The translations under genes were made by a program, and so were the position numbers. A stretch of 64,000 nucleotides of DNA from Virgibacillus ndiopensis (lineage in GTDB: Bacteria > Bacillota > Bacilli > Bacillales > Amphibacillaceae): positions 868,001 to 932,000 of the forward strand of contig NZ_FZMZ01000004.1 of NCBI RefSeq assembly GCF_900187325.1, written 5' to 3'. Under the pieces are notes generated by a model, which ran no database searches, had not been told where the DNA came from, and was given only the letters and a program-made list of their open reading frames with translations. Below, in pieces: positions 24,901-34,009 of this stretch. The stretch's first letter is position 1. The number at the start of each line of letters is the position of its first letter.

Positions 24901-25773
24901 TTAAATTTTACCTTTCTTCTTCACAGCGACCCAAATTTCACTATAAACATTATTTCTGTCTGACAAATCTCTTGTAAATGAAATATTAGGAGCTTCTACT
25001 AATTCATAATCTGAAGAAGGAAGCCACTCTGAAGCCATTTTCGCCCAGGTCTCTTGCATGACCTTTGGAAATTCACCTTTAGATGAAAATATTGCCCAAG
25101 TTAAAGCTGGGACTTCTACTACTTCAAAACCATCAAAATCTTCCTCTTTTGTGGTTAAAAAGCCAATCATATGATCAAGACTGCCTTTTTCCTCCATACA
25201 TCCATCATCTAAATTATATGAGGCATTCACAACTTGATTTGGTTCCATGTTTGCAAAGGTGTGTAGTTTTTTTCTTTGTTCCGGTGTAATACTCTTAGCT
25301 AACTTTATTATTTCTTGATTTTCTCCTTCGAATTGAATCGGAACTCTCTTTTTCACCCCAACAATCTTAAATGGTTCTTTTTTTTCGATTCTATACTCCA
25401 TATTTATTCCTCCTTGAATCGTTAATTGAAAGGAGAGCTTTGGAAATGCTTTAAGCATATTTGTCTTTTTGACCTCTGAAGGGCTAATTCCCGACCATTC
25501 CCGAAAGGCACGTGAAAATCCATCAACTGATTCATAACCATATTTAAATGCTGTCTCTGTTACACTCATTCCTTGATGTAACAAGTCAAAAGTAGCGTTA
25601 GATAATTTTCTATTACGTATATATTCACCTAATGACATACCAGAAAGAAATGAAAACATTCTGCGAAAATGATAAACAGAAGTTCCTGTAATTCTCTCCA
25701 ATTCCTTATAATCAACCTCGTCATACAATTGTGATTCAATATAATCTAGCGCCTCGTTCATACTTTTTAGCAT
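24901..25773 (-). CDS. AraC-family regulator with GyrI-like effector-binding domain
   Basis: Start chosen at the ATG at 25773 (MLKSMNEALDYIESQLYDEV), 8 nt after AGGAGG. The 290-residue protein has an AraC DNA-binding domain at the N-terminus (two HTH units, about residues 8-105, ending GYESVDGFSRAFREWSGISPSEV), then a linker. Next is a BmrR/GyrI-like effector domain (about 135-290, YRIEKKEPFKIVGVKKRVPI, LDHMIGFLT, EVVEVPALTWAIFSSKG, EIWVAVKKKGK). This is the Rob/SoxS-like 'AraC + GyrI' layout that senses hydrophobic drugs or metabolites. No obvious target gene is next to it. Confidence 0.9.
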   Translation of the reverse strand: MLKSMNEALDYIESQLYDEVDYKELERITGTSVYHFRRMFSFLSGMSLGEYIRNRKLSNATFDLLHQGMSVTETAFKYGYESVDGFSRAFREWSGISPSEVKKTNMLKAFPKLSFQLTIQGGINMEYRIEKKEPFKIVGVKKRVPIQFEGENQEIIKLAKSITPEQRKKLHTFANMEPNQVVNASYNLDDGCMEEKGSLDHMIGFLTTKEEDFDGFEVVEVPALTWAIFSSKGEFPKVMQETWAKMASEWLPSSDYELVEAPNISFTRDLSDRNNVYSEIWVAVKKKGKI

Positions 25774-26248
25774 CTCTTTTTCCCTCCTATCTGTGTTAAT
25801 TATAATAACGGTCAAAAATTAATACCCGATTTAAAAGAAACGGTTATTGTCGGATATAGATTATTAGTCCATTATAAATTATCTAGGCCAAATAATATCA
25901 ATGATTTTCAATTAAGTTCCCATTGCTCAAATACCACTCTTTTATTCAATAAAATTACTATATAACCAAAATTATCTAATGTAACCTTCTACAATTCTAT
26001 TTTACAGTTTTAAAACGTAATGGAGAAAGAATCCAGATAAAACAATGAAAAAATTGCTATATTTCAATTAAAAAACATAAAATCTACGGATTCAAACAAT
26101 GAGATCCACAACTGAATTGACAAAAAAATAAAAAACGATTGAACCCTTATTAGACAAAGTATTGAAAGGATATTGAGTGAAAAAAACTGAACCACTATTA
26201 GATTCAGTCCAAAAACAAAATATTAAATAGAGAGAAAGGAGAATAAAA
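25774..26248. other. Intergenic region between divergent genes
   Basis: About 470 bp, very AT-rich, no gene seen. It must contain the promoters of the AraC gene and of the SDR gene. Confidence 0.4.
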
Positions 26249-26944
26249 TTGAAAAAGGTATTAGTTACTGGAGCAAATAAAGGAATTGGCTTCGAAATTG
26301 CCAAACAATTGATTGAGAAAGGCTTCCATGTATTACTTGGAGCTCGTGATATAAATCGTGGAAAAGCGGCTGCAGATGAGTTGGAAGAAAACGTTAGCTT
26401 TATTCAGCTCGACTTGAGCAGTGCAGACAGTATTCATCAAGCTATACAAGAGGTTAAAAAGGAACATTCCGATTTATCCTTACTAGTAAATAATGCTGGC
26501 ATTGGTGGCAATATGGAACATGGTCCAACGGAGACAGATATGCTGGATTTACGAGAAGCATTTGAAGTAAACTTTTTTGGGACTTTTGAACTAACACGTG
26601 GAATCCTACCATTGATTAAAGAAAATGAAGGTATTATACTAAACGTCACGATGGAAATGGCTTCCTTAGCTATTCTTTCACAAGGTATTCTACCAAATTC
26701 ATTTACGTATAACACTTCAAAGACAGCAAACAATGCCATGTTGGTTGGTTTTGCTCGTGAACTTAAAGATACACAAGCACAAATTTTCGCCGTAACGCCT
26801 GGACCAACATCTACAGATCTAAATGATCATTATCCGCTTGGAAAAACGCCAGCAGAAGGTGCTAAAATAATTGTTGAGTACGCAACAGATGGTAAATGGC
26901 ATCATGGACAAATGCTAATGAAAGATGGCTTTATGCCATGGTAA
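26249..26944 (+). CDS. Short-chain dehydrogenase/reductase (SDR) family oxidoreductase
   Basis: Starts with TTG at 26249 behind GAAAGGAG; 231 residues. Cofactor motif TGANKGIGFEIAKQL at residues 7-21, with an Arg-Asp after the second strand (GARDINRGKA) that suits NADPH. NNAG motif at about 85, the catalytic Tyr in SFTYNTSKTANNAML (Y-x3-K) and a Pro-Gly pair in VTPGPTSTDL. The family reduces carbonyls; the substrate cannot be told. The protein is full length. A hairpin terminator follows. Confidence 0.9.
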   Translation: MKKVLVTGANKGIGFEIAKQLIEKGFHVLLGARDINRGKAAADELEENVSFIQLDLSSADSIHQAIQEVKKEHSDLSLLVNNAGIGGNMEHGPTETDMLDLREAFEVNFFGTFELTRGILPLIKENEGIILNVTMEMASLAILSQGILPNSFTYNTSKTANNAMLVGFARELKDTQAQIFAVTPGPTSTDLNDHYPLGKTPAEGAKIIVEYATDGKWHHGQMLMKDGFMPW

Positions 26945-26967
26945 GGATTAATGTAGAGTATAAACTT

Positions 26968-27034
26968 AGCTGATTCCATGCCAAATTGATGGTGCGTAAA
27001 AAACTGATTTACCTAATTAGGAATCAGCTTTTTC
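26968..27034 (+). terminator. Terminator after the SDR gene
   Basis: AGCTGATTCC (26968-26977) can pair with GGAATCAGCT (27020-27029), and a shorter hairpin CTGATT/AATCAG lies inside. TTTTTC follows. Confidence 0.65.
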
Positions 27035-27077
27035 TACTATGTGCAACCAAAATAAACCCCTGCTAAAATCCACCCCT

Positions 27078-27372
27078 CAAACCCGCATTCCACCGCTAGC
27101 GTTAAAATAAAGTTTTGCTACGGAACACTCATTTTGAAGGATTTGCGGATCAAAAATGGACTTTTTTTCGCTTGCTTTTCACCCTTTTTCCACCCTTTTT
27201 TCGGAGTTATAAAAAACATTTGTGAAATAAGAAAAAACCGAGAAAAGAGAGAATTCAGGAATGACATGGGTTTAGGCATGAAAAGACCCCGATATCGTAA
27301 AATTTTTTGCGAAATCAGGGTTGGACTAACAAATGTATTTTTTAACTAGCAGATTTATTTTTTAGTTAGACA
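27078..27372. repeat. Composite intergenic repeat, copy 1
   Basis: The copy contains, in order: an ATTCCACCG...TTAAAATAAAG block, a CACC/T-rich block, an AAAACCGAGAAAAGA block, and a core hairpin (GACCCCGATATCG at 27285-27297, CGAAATCAGGGT at 27310-27321). It ends with an ACTAGCAGATTTATTTTTTA block and a TTAGACA end. The same order recurs at 29.45-29.97 kb in the same orientation. The hairpin read on the minus strand is followed by TTTTCATGCC. Confidence 0.75.
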
Positions 27373-27572
27373 TAGTAGAAAGAAGAGTTTCAGAATTAAT
27401 AATAAGATATTTCTCAATTTTTTTATTATAACCTCCCTTTTATCAATCTAAATAGTCCTCCTTCAATAAAGAAGCTGTCACTATATTTAATCCCGGTATC
27501 ACGATGAAAAGAATCTAACTCCACATGAAGCCGTAAGAATATATTCACTATTAACTAATACACCCTATAAAA

Positions 27573-28706
27573 TCAAGATACCTCTGTGTTTTTGTGTTTG
27601 AATACTAATGCTACATAACCCATTATAGAAGCACCTGTAAATAGAGCATGATACCCCGATAAATCTGCGATTACCCCGGAGACAATGGACCCTATTGCTT
27701 GACCAAGTGCTAGTATCAAGAAAGGTATACCTAGGCCAAATGATGGGTTTGATTTAAACACGGAAATCCCCCATACGATTAAAACACCTGTCATAAAAAT
27801 ATACGAACTACCAAAAAGGGCTGGTGATAGCCACCCTATTATAATATAATCTACAAATGTACCTAATAGGAGAGACGAGGTTGAAAGTGCTAATACAGAA
27901 ATCCTGTATGCAGGCATTAAACCATATTTATTTACAAATACACCGGCAGTTCCCCCTAATAGCCCTGCTATTCCAATAATTACCCAGAACCACTCTCCGA
28001 GGTATAAAGGAACATTCTCTATCTGAAACATAAAGTCTCTTGAAAATGTCCAATAGGCTGAACAGGATATTCCTAACAATAAAGAAGCCAGAATTAACGG
28101 TGTGGCTCTTCTCCCCTCTTCTTTCGAGAAACCAACTATTACGTTTTCTTTTAAAGGTTGATTCTTTGGCAGTACATTGTAATTAGCAATTAATACAAAT
28201 GTAGCAATTACCATAAATATAAAATACGTTTCTCTCCAGCTATCTGACATTAAGATGGCAACTGCTCCAGTAAATGCTGTGCCAATACTCGTACCAGAGT
28301 TAATCCAAGAATTAGTTTGATTCTGTAATCTTGTTTCTACATTTAAGTCAACAATATTAGCGTATGGTGGGGATGAAAAACCCGTACTTAGTCCTGCCAA
28401 AAATATACCTAGACTTAGTACACCCGGATTAAACGAGATTGAGATAATCCCCAAACCAATTATCGATGATAATCCAGCTATGACAAGTATAGCCTTTGAG
28501 GAAATTCTATTAGAAAATACCATTGCTAATACGATTGAAATACAGTAAGCGATGTATGACAGAGACGAAATGACACCGCTAGTGGACTGTGCCATATTCA
28601 TCGTTTCATTAATATATGGAAGCATTAAACCATAACTAAATCGAGATAAACCATACGTCACAGCAATCATTGGTAAACCAACAACAATCAATTTCTTTTC
28701 ATACAT
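27573..28706 (-). CDS. MFS transporter of the YbfB/YjiJ type
   Basis: A 377-residue protein with about 12 TM helices. The N-terminus (LIVVGLPMIAVTYGLSRFSYGLMLPYI) and the first loops resemble the YbfB/YjiJ group of major-facilitator proteins, including GLSTGFSSPPYANIVD. Substrate unknown. Its promoter region carries a palindromic site (28721-28745) that nearly matches the one in front of the TetR gene just upstream, so TetR-controlled efflux is likely. The protein looks full length. Confidence 0.85.
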   Translation of the reverse strand: MYEKKLIVVGLPMIAVTYGLSRFSYGLMLPYINETMNMAQSTSGVISSLSYIAYCISIVLAMVFSNRISSKAILVIAGLSSIIGLGIISISFNPGVLSLGIFLAGLSTGFSSPPYANIVDLNVETRLQNQTNSWINSGTSIGTAFTGAVAILMSDSWRETYFIFMVIATFVLIANYNVLPKNQPLKENVIVGFSKEEGRRATPLILASLLLGISCSAYWTFSRDFMFQIENVPLYLGEWFWVIIGIAGLLGGTAGVFVNKYGLMPAYRISVLALSTSSLLLGTFVDYIIIGWLSPALFGSSYIFMTGVLIVWGISVFKSNPSFGLGIPFLILALGQAIGSIVSGVIADLSGYHALFTGASIMGYVALVFKHKNTEVS

Positions 28707-28720
28707 ATCGACAACCCCTT

Positions 28721-28745
28721 TTATATATAACGTTCATTATAATAA
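28721..28745. promoter_or_regulatory. TetR operator candidate before the MFS gene
   Basis: ATAACGTTCATTATAATA, set after CCCCTTTTATAT. Its twin at 29366-29390 reads TTGAACGATCATTATAAAA in the same context. Both carry the ACG(A/T)TCATTATAA core. Confidence 0.6.
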
Positions 28746-28797
28746 ATGAGTAAAAAAATAGGGAACAATGTTCGACATTAGTTTCCCTCTCACTATT

Positions 28798-29352
28798 TCA
28801 TTTTCCAGTATCATATATACCTTTTATTAAACCATTTGCGGCTTCCTTTACTTCATCTATTGTCTGGATTTGGGCTATTGAAGTTAACCCCTCTAGTATA
28901 ATAAGTAATTGGACACCAAGTGATCTCGGAACATGAATTAGTTTTAAATCATTTTCAATTAAGTTTAGCAGTGTTTTTTTATGTTCCCTACTTAGCGATG
29001 ATATTTCCTCATTTACACCTTCGTACTCCTGCTTTGCTCTTAGGAATAAGCATCCATTAAAACTATCCGTTTCTATCCAATCCAAGTGTATCTTTATTAG
29101 AGACTTTATATATATACTAATTCCGTCTTCCCTTTTAACGTTATCTTCTATCAATTGAAGATATTGATCTTCTCTTCGCACTAATATTTCTTTGATTAGT
29201 TCTTCTTTTGAGTTGAAATGATAGTACATAGTCATCGGTGCCACTCCGGCTTGTTTCAATATAGATTTCACACCAATTGCATGAAAACCGTGCTGATAGA
29301 ATAGTTTTTCTGCCGTATTCAAAATGGATTCTTTTTTATGTGACTTTTTCAT
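28798..29352 (-). CDS. TetR/AcrR family regulator
   Basis: Start placed at the ATG at 29352 (MKKSHKKESILNTAEKLFYQ) behind GAGGGG. The 184-residue protein has the HTH at about 8-52 (GFHAIGVKSILKQAGVAPMTMYYHFNSKEELIKEIL), and a C-terminal domain of the TetR_C_24-like kind containing CLFLRAKQEY. It is upstream of the MFS gene on the same strand, and both genes carry the same palindromic site in front, so it likely represses itself and the transporter. Ligand unknown. Confidence 0.85.
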   Translation of the reverse strand: MKKSHKKESILNTAEKLFYQHGFHAIGVKSILKQAGVAPMTMYYHFNSKEELIKEILVRREDQYLQLIEDNVKREDGISIYIKSLIKIHLDWIETDSFNGCLFLRAKQEYEGVNEEISSLSREHKKTLLNLIENDLKLIHVPRSLGVQLLIILEGLTSIAQIQTIDEVKEAANGLIKGIYDTGK

Positions 29353-29365
29353 ATGACAACCCCTC

Positions 29366-29390
29366 TTATATTGAACGATCATTATAAAAT
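29366..29390. promoter_or_regulatory. TetR operator candidate before the TetR gene
   Basis: TTATATTGAACGATCATTATAA, an imperfect palindrome around TGAACGATCA. See the matching site at 28721-28745. Confidence 0.6.
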
Positions 29391-29451
29391 TAACATGTTA
29401 TGTCTTTTTTTGCAAGAAACTATAGTAATTAAAACACATCACTTCAGGCCG

Positions 29452-29970
29452 TATTCCTCCGCTTCAATCAAAATAAAGTTTTGCCATAATGGAATGAAGA
29501 GTAAATAAAGAGGAGATATGACTGACAAGGGTTTGGGCATGAAAAGACCCCGAAATCGCAAAAGTATTTTTTAACGAAATCAGGGTCGGACTAGCAAATG
29601 TATTTTTTAACTAGCAGATTTATTTTTTAATTAGACAACTTTTTGTTACGTTAAACTAAACATCCCTCATATCACCCACCTCAATCCCCCATTCCACCGT
29701 TCGAGTTAAAATAAAGATTTCCTACTGAACCCCAATTTTCCTAATTCTAAGATAAAGTTTTGCCGTTTTTCCACCTGTTTTTTCACCTTTTTTTCTGTTT
29801 TAAAATAAAGTTTTCCGATAATGTTGCGTAATGGAAACATGTGAAAACCGAGAAAAGACAAGGGACGAGCATGAAAAAGACCCTGAAATCGGAAATGTTT
29901 ATTTTCACGAAATCGGGGTCTTAATCGGAAATGTTTATTTTGTTTCGGTAGTTTATATTTTAATTAGACA
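29452..29970. repeat. Composite intergenic repeat, copies 2 and 3
   Basis: Copy 2 (29452-29640) has the AAAATAAAGTTTTGCC block and the core hairpin at 29546-29587, ending ACTAGCAGATTTATTTTTTA and AATTAGACA. Copy 3 (29680-29970) restarts with CCATTCCACCG, has two more AAATAAAG blocks, then AAAACCGAGAAAAGA, the core hairpin (29879-29920) and an end at AATTAGACA that overlaps the rlmD stop codon. All copies have the same orientation as copy 1 at 27.08-27.37 kb. Copy 3 probably serves as the rlmD terminator, since its stem is followed by TTTTT on the minus strand. Confidence 0.75.
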
Positions 29971-31339
29971 CTTTCTTCTCCAACCAACAAACATTCTCCA
30001 CATGCCCCGTCTGTGGAAACATATCAACAGGCTGTACTTCCTTCGTCTCATATCCTTCATCTTCCAAAATCCGCAAATCCCTTGCTAATGTACTTGGATT
30101 ACACGAAACATATACAATCCGCTTCGGTCCCATATCAATCATAGCCTTCAGTAATTCTTCATCGCAGCCTTTTCTTGGTGGATCGACCACAATAACGTCT
30201 GGATTCAAGCCTTGTGCTTTCCACCATGGCATAACTTTCTCAGCCCCACCTACAAAAAACTCCGCATTTGTAATTCCGTTCAATTTTGCATTTTTCTTAG
30301 CATCACTGATTGCTTCTGGAACAATTTCTACACCATAAACCCTCTTAGCCTGTTGTGCTAAGAATAATGAAATAGTTCCAATTCCGCAATATGCATCAAT
30401 CACGACATCTGAACTACCGATTTGAGCGTACTCCAATGCCTTATCATATAATACTTTTGTTTGTTCAGGATTTACTTGATAAAACGACTTCGCTGAAATA
30501 GCAAAGGATAAGTCACCGATTCTATCATAAATATATTCTTCGCCCCATAACACCTTCGTCTTTTTACCTAATATGACATTTGTTCGTTTATCGTTAATAT
30601 TTTGTACGATTGACTTTATAGTTGGAAATGTTTCTATAAGCTCTTTTATCACTATTTCTTTATTTGGAAGCTTTTCTGTACGTGTTACGAGCACAACCAT
30701 TATTTCGTTTGTGGCATTTCCTGTCCGAACCATAATATGTCTTAGGACACCGCTGTGTTTCTCTTCATTATAAGCCTTAATCCCAAGTTTATTAGCAATA
30801 GCTCTAATTGCCTTAACAACCTCATTAATTGTTTTATTATGGGTCGTACAGGTTTCTGTATTTTCGATGATACGATGGCTACGCTTTTGATAGAACCCAG
30901 TTATGAGTTCTCCGTTTTTTTCGCCGACAGGAATTTGGACTTTATTTCGATAATGCAACGGATCTTCCATACCAATTATCGGATGAACTGGTATATGTTC
31001 AAGATGCGCAATTTTTTTCATAGCATTTTTCACTTGATTTTGTTTCATTTCTAGCTGTAGTTTATAGCTCATGTGCTGGAGCCCGCACCCATTACAATTC
31101 ACATGGCATGTAGGGTCAACTCGTTCTGTACTCACGTTACGTAATTCAATCAGTTTTCCAAATCCAAAATTCTTATTCACTTTTACCACTTTCACCGTTG
31201 CTTCTTCCCCAGGCAATGCATTTGGTACAAATAGGGGATAACCATTTATCTTACCAACACCATTTCCTTCATGGGTAAGGTCTTCAAAGGTAAGGGTAAT
31301 CGTTTCATTCTTTTTCACAGGTACTGTTTGCTTTGCCAT
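29960..31339 (-). CDS. rlmD: 23S rRNA (uracil-5-)-methyltransferase RlmD/RlmCD family
   Basis: A 459-residue protein. An N-terminal TRAM domain (about 12-70, [17 protein letters not shown]...) is followed by the iron-sulfur Cys set C79, C85, C88 and a fourth Cys near 168 (CTTHNKTI). The C-terminal SAM domain has [27 protein letters not shown] and the catalytic Cys in [13 protein letters not shown]. This is the RumA/TrmA class; the B. subtilis homologue YefA/RlmCD methylates both U747 and U1939. In B. subtilis, yefA also follows dgkB (yerQ), so gene order supports the call. Confidence 0.92.
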   Translation of the reverse strand: MAKQTVPVKKNETITLTFEDLTHEGNGVGKINGYPLFVPNALPGEEATVKVVKVNKNFGFGKLIELRNVSTERVDPTCHVNCNGCGLQHMSYKLQLEMKQNQVKNAMKKIAHLEHIPVHPIIGMEDPLHYRNKVQIPVGEKNGELITGFYQKRSHRIIENTETCTTHNKTINEVVKAIRAIANKLGIKAYNEEKHSGVLRHIMVRTGNATNEIMVVLVTRTEKLPNKEIVIKELIETFPTIKSIVQNINDKRTNVILGKKTKVLWGEEYIYDRIGDLSFAISAKSFYQVNPEQTKVLYDKALEYAQIGSSDVVIDAYCGIGTISLFLAQQAKRVYGVEIVPEAISDAKKNAKLNGITNAEFFVGGAEKVMPWWKAQGLNPDVIVVDPPRKGCDEELLKAMIDMGPKRIVYVSCNPSTLARDLRILEDEGYETKEVQPVDMFPQTGHVENVCWLEKKVSN

Positions 31340-31439
31340 TTTTCTCTTCCTTTACGTTCATATATATTGTGGTTATCATCTTATCATATCTTACCTGAAA
31401 ACTTACAGAAAATACGATTGAACACAATCCCCATAAAAA

Positions 31440-31478
31440 ATCCCCCCAACAATAGTAACTAATCTTGCCAGGGGAAAT
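31440..31478 (-). terminator. Terminator of the dgkB gene
   Basis: On the minus strand, CCCCTGGCAA can pair with TTGTTGGGG across an AT-rich loop, followed by ATTTTTTATG. Confidence 0.55.
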
Positions 31479-31480
31479 GA

Positions 31481-32395
31481 CTATTCAGCTTCATTATTCT
31501 TTTCTTCAAATTCGTCTGGAACAAAAATGTCCACATGTTGTTTCAAATTCTTAAATTCACCAGGCAATAGCCCACCGAATTCGCCGTCTATATTCAATTG
31601 CATTTTTTCTGAGGTTTCAACTTTAATATATTTTGCTTTCGTATAAATAACATTTTTATGATCAAGATGCGCTCCTCTTAAAGCCAACGTTGCAATACGA
31701 ATAAACTCTGGTAGGTTGGTTTTCTTCAAAATAATGACATCGAAATAGCCATCGTCAAGCTTGGCAGTTGGTGCAAGTTTTTCAAATCCACCGATTGAAT
31801 TTGTATTTGATATTAAGAATAACATTATATCCTCTTCCAGTACTTCACCATCATATTCAATTTTGACACTCGTTGGTTTTAACGAAGGAAGCATTTCAAT
31901 ACCCTTCATATAATAGGCTAATTGACCTAGCATCGTTTTTAGCTTGCTTGGCACTTCGTAAGTCAGTTCGGTAAGTTTCCCACCGCCAGCAATATTTACA
32001 AAATAATGATCGTTCACCTTACCAATGTCTAACTGCATCGATTGATCGTTTAATATAATATCTACTGCTTTACTGATATTGCGAGGAATAAATAATGCGC
32101 GCGCAAAATCATTAGTCGTTCCTACAGGTATGATTCCGAGTCTAGGTCGGTATTCCTGTTCTGCTATTCCGTTAATTACTTCGTTTATAGTACCATCTCC
32201 ACCTGCCGCAACCACTAGGTCATAGCGTCTTTCCACAGCAACTTTTGCCGCTACTATTGCATCCCCTTCACTGGTTGTCGCATGTGTTGATGTTTCATAC
32301 CCAGCTATTTCAAACCGTTCTAGAACAGTTGGTAGTTCTTTTTTAAAAGCCTCACGTCCAGATGTAGGATTATAAATGATTCGAGCTCTCTTCAT
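31481..32395 (-). CDS. dgkB: Diacylglycerol kinase
   Basis: Start chosen at the ATG at 32395 (MKRARIIYNPTSGREAFKKE), 8 nt after AGGAGGG; a longer frame has no ribosome site. The 304-residue product has the DAGK catalytic domain: YNPTSG at the start, AAGGDGTINEVINGI (ATP-binding GGDGT) and GIIPVGTTNDFARAL. It phosphorylates soluble diacylglycerol from lipoteichoic acid synthesis, returning it to phospholipid synthesis in the membrane. Position between gatB and rlmD matches yerQ in B. subtilis. Confidence 0.93.
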   Translation of the reverse strand: MKRARIIYNPTSGREAFKKELPTVLERFEIAGYETSTHATTSEGDAIVAAKVAVERRYDLVVAAGGDGTINEVINGIAEQEYRPRLGIIPVGTTNDFARALFIPRNISKAVDIILNDQSMQLDIGKVNDHYFVNIAGGGKLTELTYEVPSKLKTMLGQLAYYMKGIEMLPSLKPTSVKIEYDGEVLEEDIMLFLISNTNSIGGFEKLAPTAKLDDGYFDVIILKKTNLPEFIRIATLALRGAHLDHKNVIYTKAKYIKVETSEKMQLNIDGEFGGLLPGEFKNLKQHVDIFVPDEFEEKNNEAE

Positions 32396-32528
32396 TACGT
32401 TCCCTCCTATTGCAATGTCAGTAGGGTATATTACCATCACTTGTTAGTTAATTTATACATACAAATCTTATCATAGACCTTTTTACCATTTTTGAAAAGA
32501 CTATTAGACAATATTTTGTCCAGCAAAC

Positions 32529-32572
32529 AAAAAAAGACTACTACTAATTTATATAGCAGCAGTCTTCTTAAC
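32529..32572 (-). terminator. Rho-independent terminator of the gatCAB operon
   Basis: On the minus strand, AAGACTGCTGCTA pairs (with two G-U pairs) to TAGTAGTAGTCTT, followed by TTTTTG. Confidence 0.85.
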
Positions 32573-32578
32573 GCAGGG

Positions 32579-34009
32579 TTAGCGCTTATCCATTTCTTCC
32601 TTCAGAATCTTATTAACCATCGGTGGATTTGCTTGTCCTTTTGTTTGTTTCATTGTTTGACCTACTAAAAAGCCAAGCGCTCGATCTTTACCATTTTTGT
32701 AATCGATAATGGATTGTTCATTTTCATCCAAGATTTTTGTGATAATTTCTCGAAGTTGTCCTTCATCAGAAATTTGAACAAGTCCCTTTTCTTTCACAAT
32801 TTTCTCAGGATCTCCGCCTTTTTCAACTAACTCAGCAAAAACTTTTTTCGCTATTTTTGATGATATTGTTCCATCTTCAATTAGCTTAATCATTTTACCA
32901 AGTGATTCAGGTGTAAGTGCTAATTCATGTAATTCCTTCTGATGTTTGTTCATGTATCCAGATACTTCACCCATCAACCAGTTAGATGCTTGTTTCGTTT
33001 CTGCACCATTGTCGGTTGTTGCTTCAAAAAAGTCTGCCATTTCTTTTGAATTCGTTAAGTTCTGAGCATCATATTCAGATAAACCAAGCTCTTCGATAAA
33101 ACGTTTTTTACGTGCATCTGGAAGCTCAGGAATTTGGCTGCGAATACGTTCTTTCCATGCCTCATCGATATATAACGGCACTAGATCCGGTTCAGGGAAA
33201 TAACGATAATCATCTGACCCTTCTTTGACACGCATTAAAATGGTTTCCTTCGTTTTTTCATCATAACGGCGTGTCTCTTGAAGAATTTCACCACCCGTTA
33301 ACAAAACCTTTTCCTGTCGGGTTTCTTCAAACTCTAATCCTTTTTGAACATAAGCAAATGAGTTAAGATTTTTTAACTCTGTCTTTGTTCCAAATTCCTC
33401 TTGCCCTCTTGGTCTGAGCGATATGTTGGCATCACAGCGAAGTGATCCCTCTTCCATTTTACAATCAGATACACCTGTATATTGAATAATATTTTTTAAT
33501 TTTTCTAGGTAAGCATATGCTTCTTCAGGAGATCGCATATCAGGCTCAGAAACAATCTCGATCAATGGCGTTCCTTGACGGTTAAAATCAACTAGTGAGT
33601 AACCATCATCACCATGCGTTAGTTTACCTGCATCTTCCTCTAGATGTAAGCGAGTAATACCAATTCGTTTCTTCTTACCATTCACTTCAATTTCAATCCA
33701 GCCATTTTCACCGATTGGTTTATCAAACTGTGAAATTTGATATGCTTTCGGATTGTCTGGGTAAAAATAGTTCTTACGGTCAAATTTTGTATCTGTGGCG
33801 ATTTCACAGTTTAATGCCATTGCAGCCTTCATTGCAAAGTTTACCGCTTCTTCATTTAATACTGGCAAAACCCCTGGGTATCCTAAATCAATTGGGTTAA
33901 CGTTAGAGTTCGGATCAGCACCAAATGCATTTGGGCTGGGGCTGAATATTTTTGAATCTGTTTTTAATTCGACGTGTACTTCAAGTCCAATGATTGTTTC
34001 AAAATTCAT
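32579..34009 (-). CDS. gatB: Aspartyl/glutamyl-tRNA amidotransferase subunit B
   Basis: A 476-residue protein. GatB/PET112 signature: [20 protein letters not shown] at the start, then [27 protein letters not shown], and [15 protein letters not shown] with Zn/metal-site residues. The C-terminal helical GatB/YqeY tail spans about 330-476. It activates and docks the misacylated tRNA in the GatCAB complex. Its ATG overlaps the gatA stop (TAATG), so the three subunits are translated together. B. subtilis has the same order. Confidence 0.97.
   Translation of the reverse strand: MNFETIIGLEVHVELKTDSKIFSPSPNAFGADPNSNVNPIDLGYPGVLPVLNEEAVNFAMKAAMALNCEIATDTKFDRKNYFYPDNPKAYQISQFDKPIGENGWIEIEVNGKKKRIGITRLHLEEDAGKLTHGDDGYSLVDFNRQGTPLIEIVSEPDMRSPEEAYAYLEKLKNIIQYTGVSDCKMEEGSLRCDANISLRPRGQEEFGTKTELKNLNSFAYVQKGLEFEETRQEKVLLTGGEILQETRRYDEKTKETILMRVKEGSDDYRYFPEPDLVPLYIDEAWKERIRSQIPELPDARKKRFIEELGLSEYDAQNLTNSKEMADFFEATTDNGAETKQASNWLMGEVSGYMNKHQKELHELALTPESLGKMIKLIEDGTISSKIAKKVFAELVEKGGDPEKIVKEKGLVQISDEGQLREIITKILDENEQSIIDYKNGKDRALGFLVGQTMKQTKGQANPPMVNKILKEEMDKR

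Noticed and set aside
27134-27349. Small ORF ending in KRPRYRKIFCEIRVGLTNVFFN, and similar short frames in the other repeat copies
   Set aside because: The three copies of the repeat do not keep the frame, and changes fit stem pairing rather than protein conservation.
29831-30088. 85-codon plus-strand ORF at the end of the composite repeat
   Set aside because: It runs into the antisense of rlmD and has no ribosome site.
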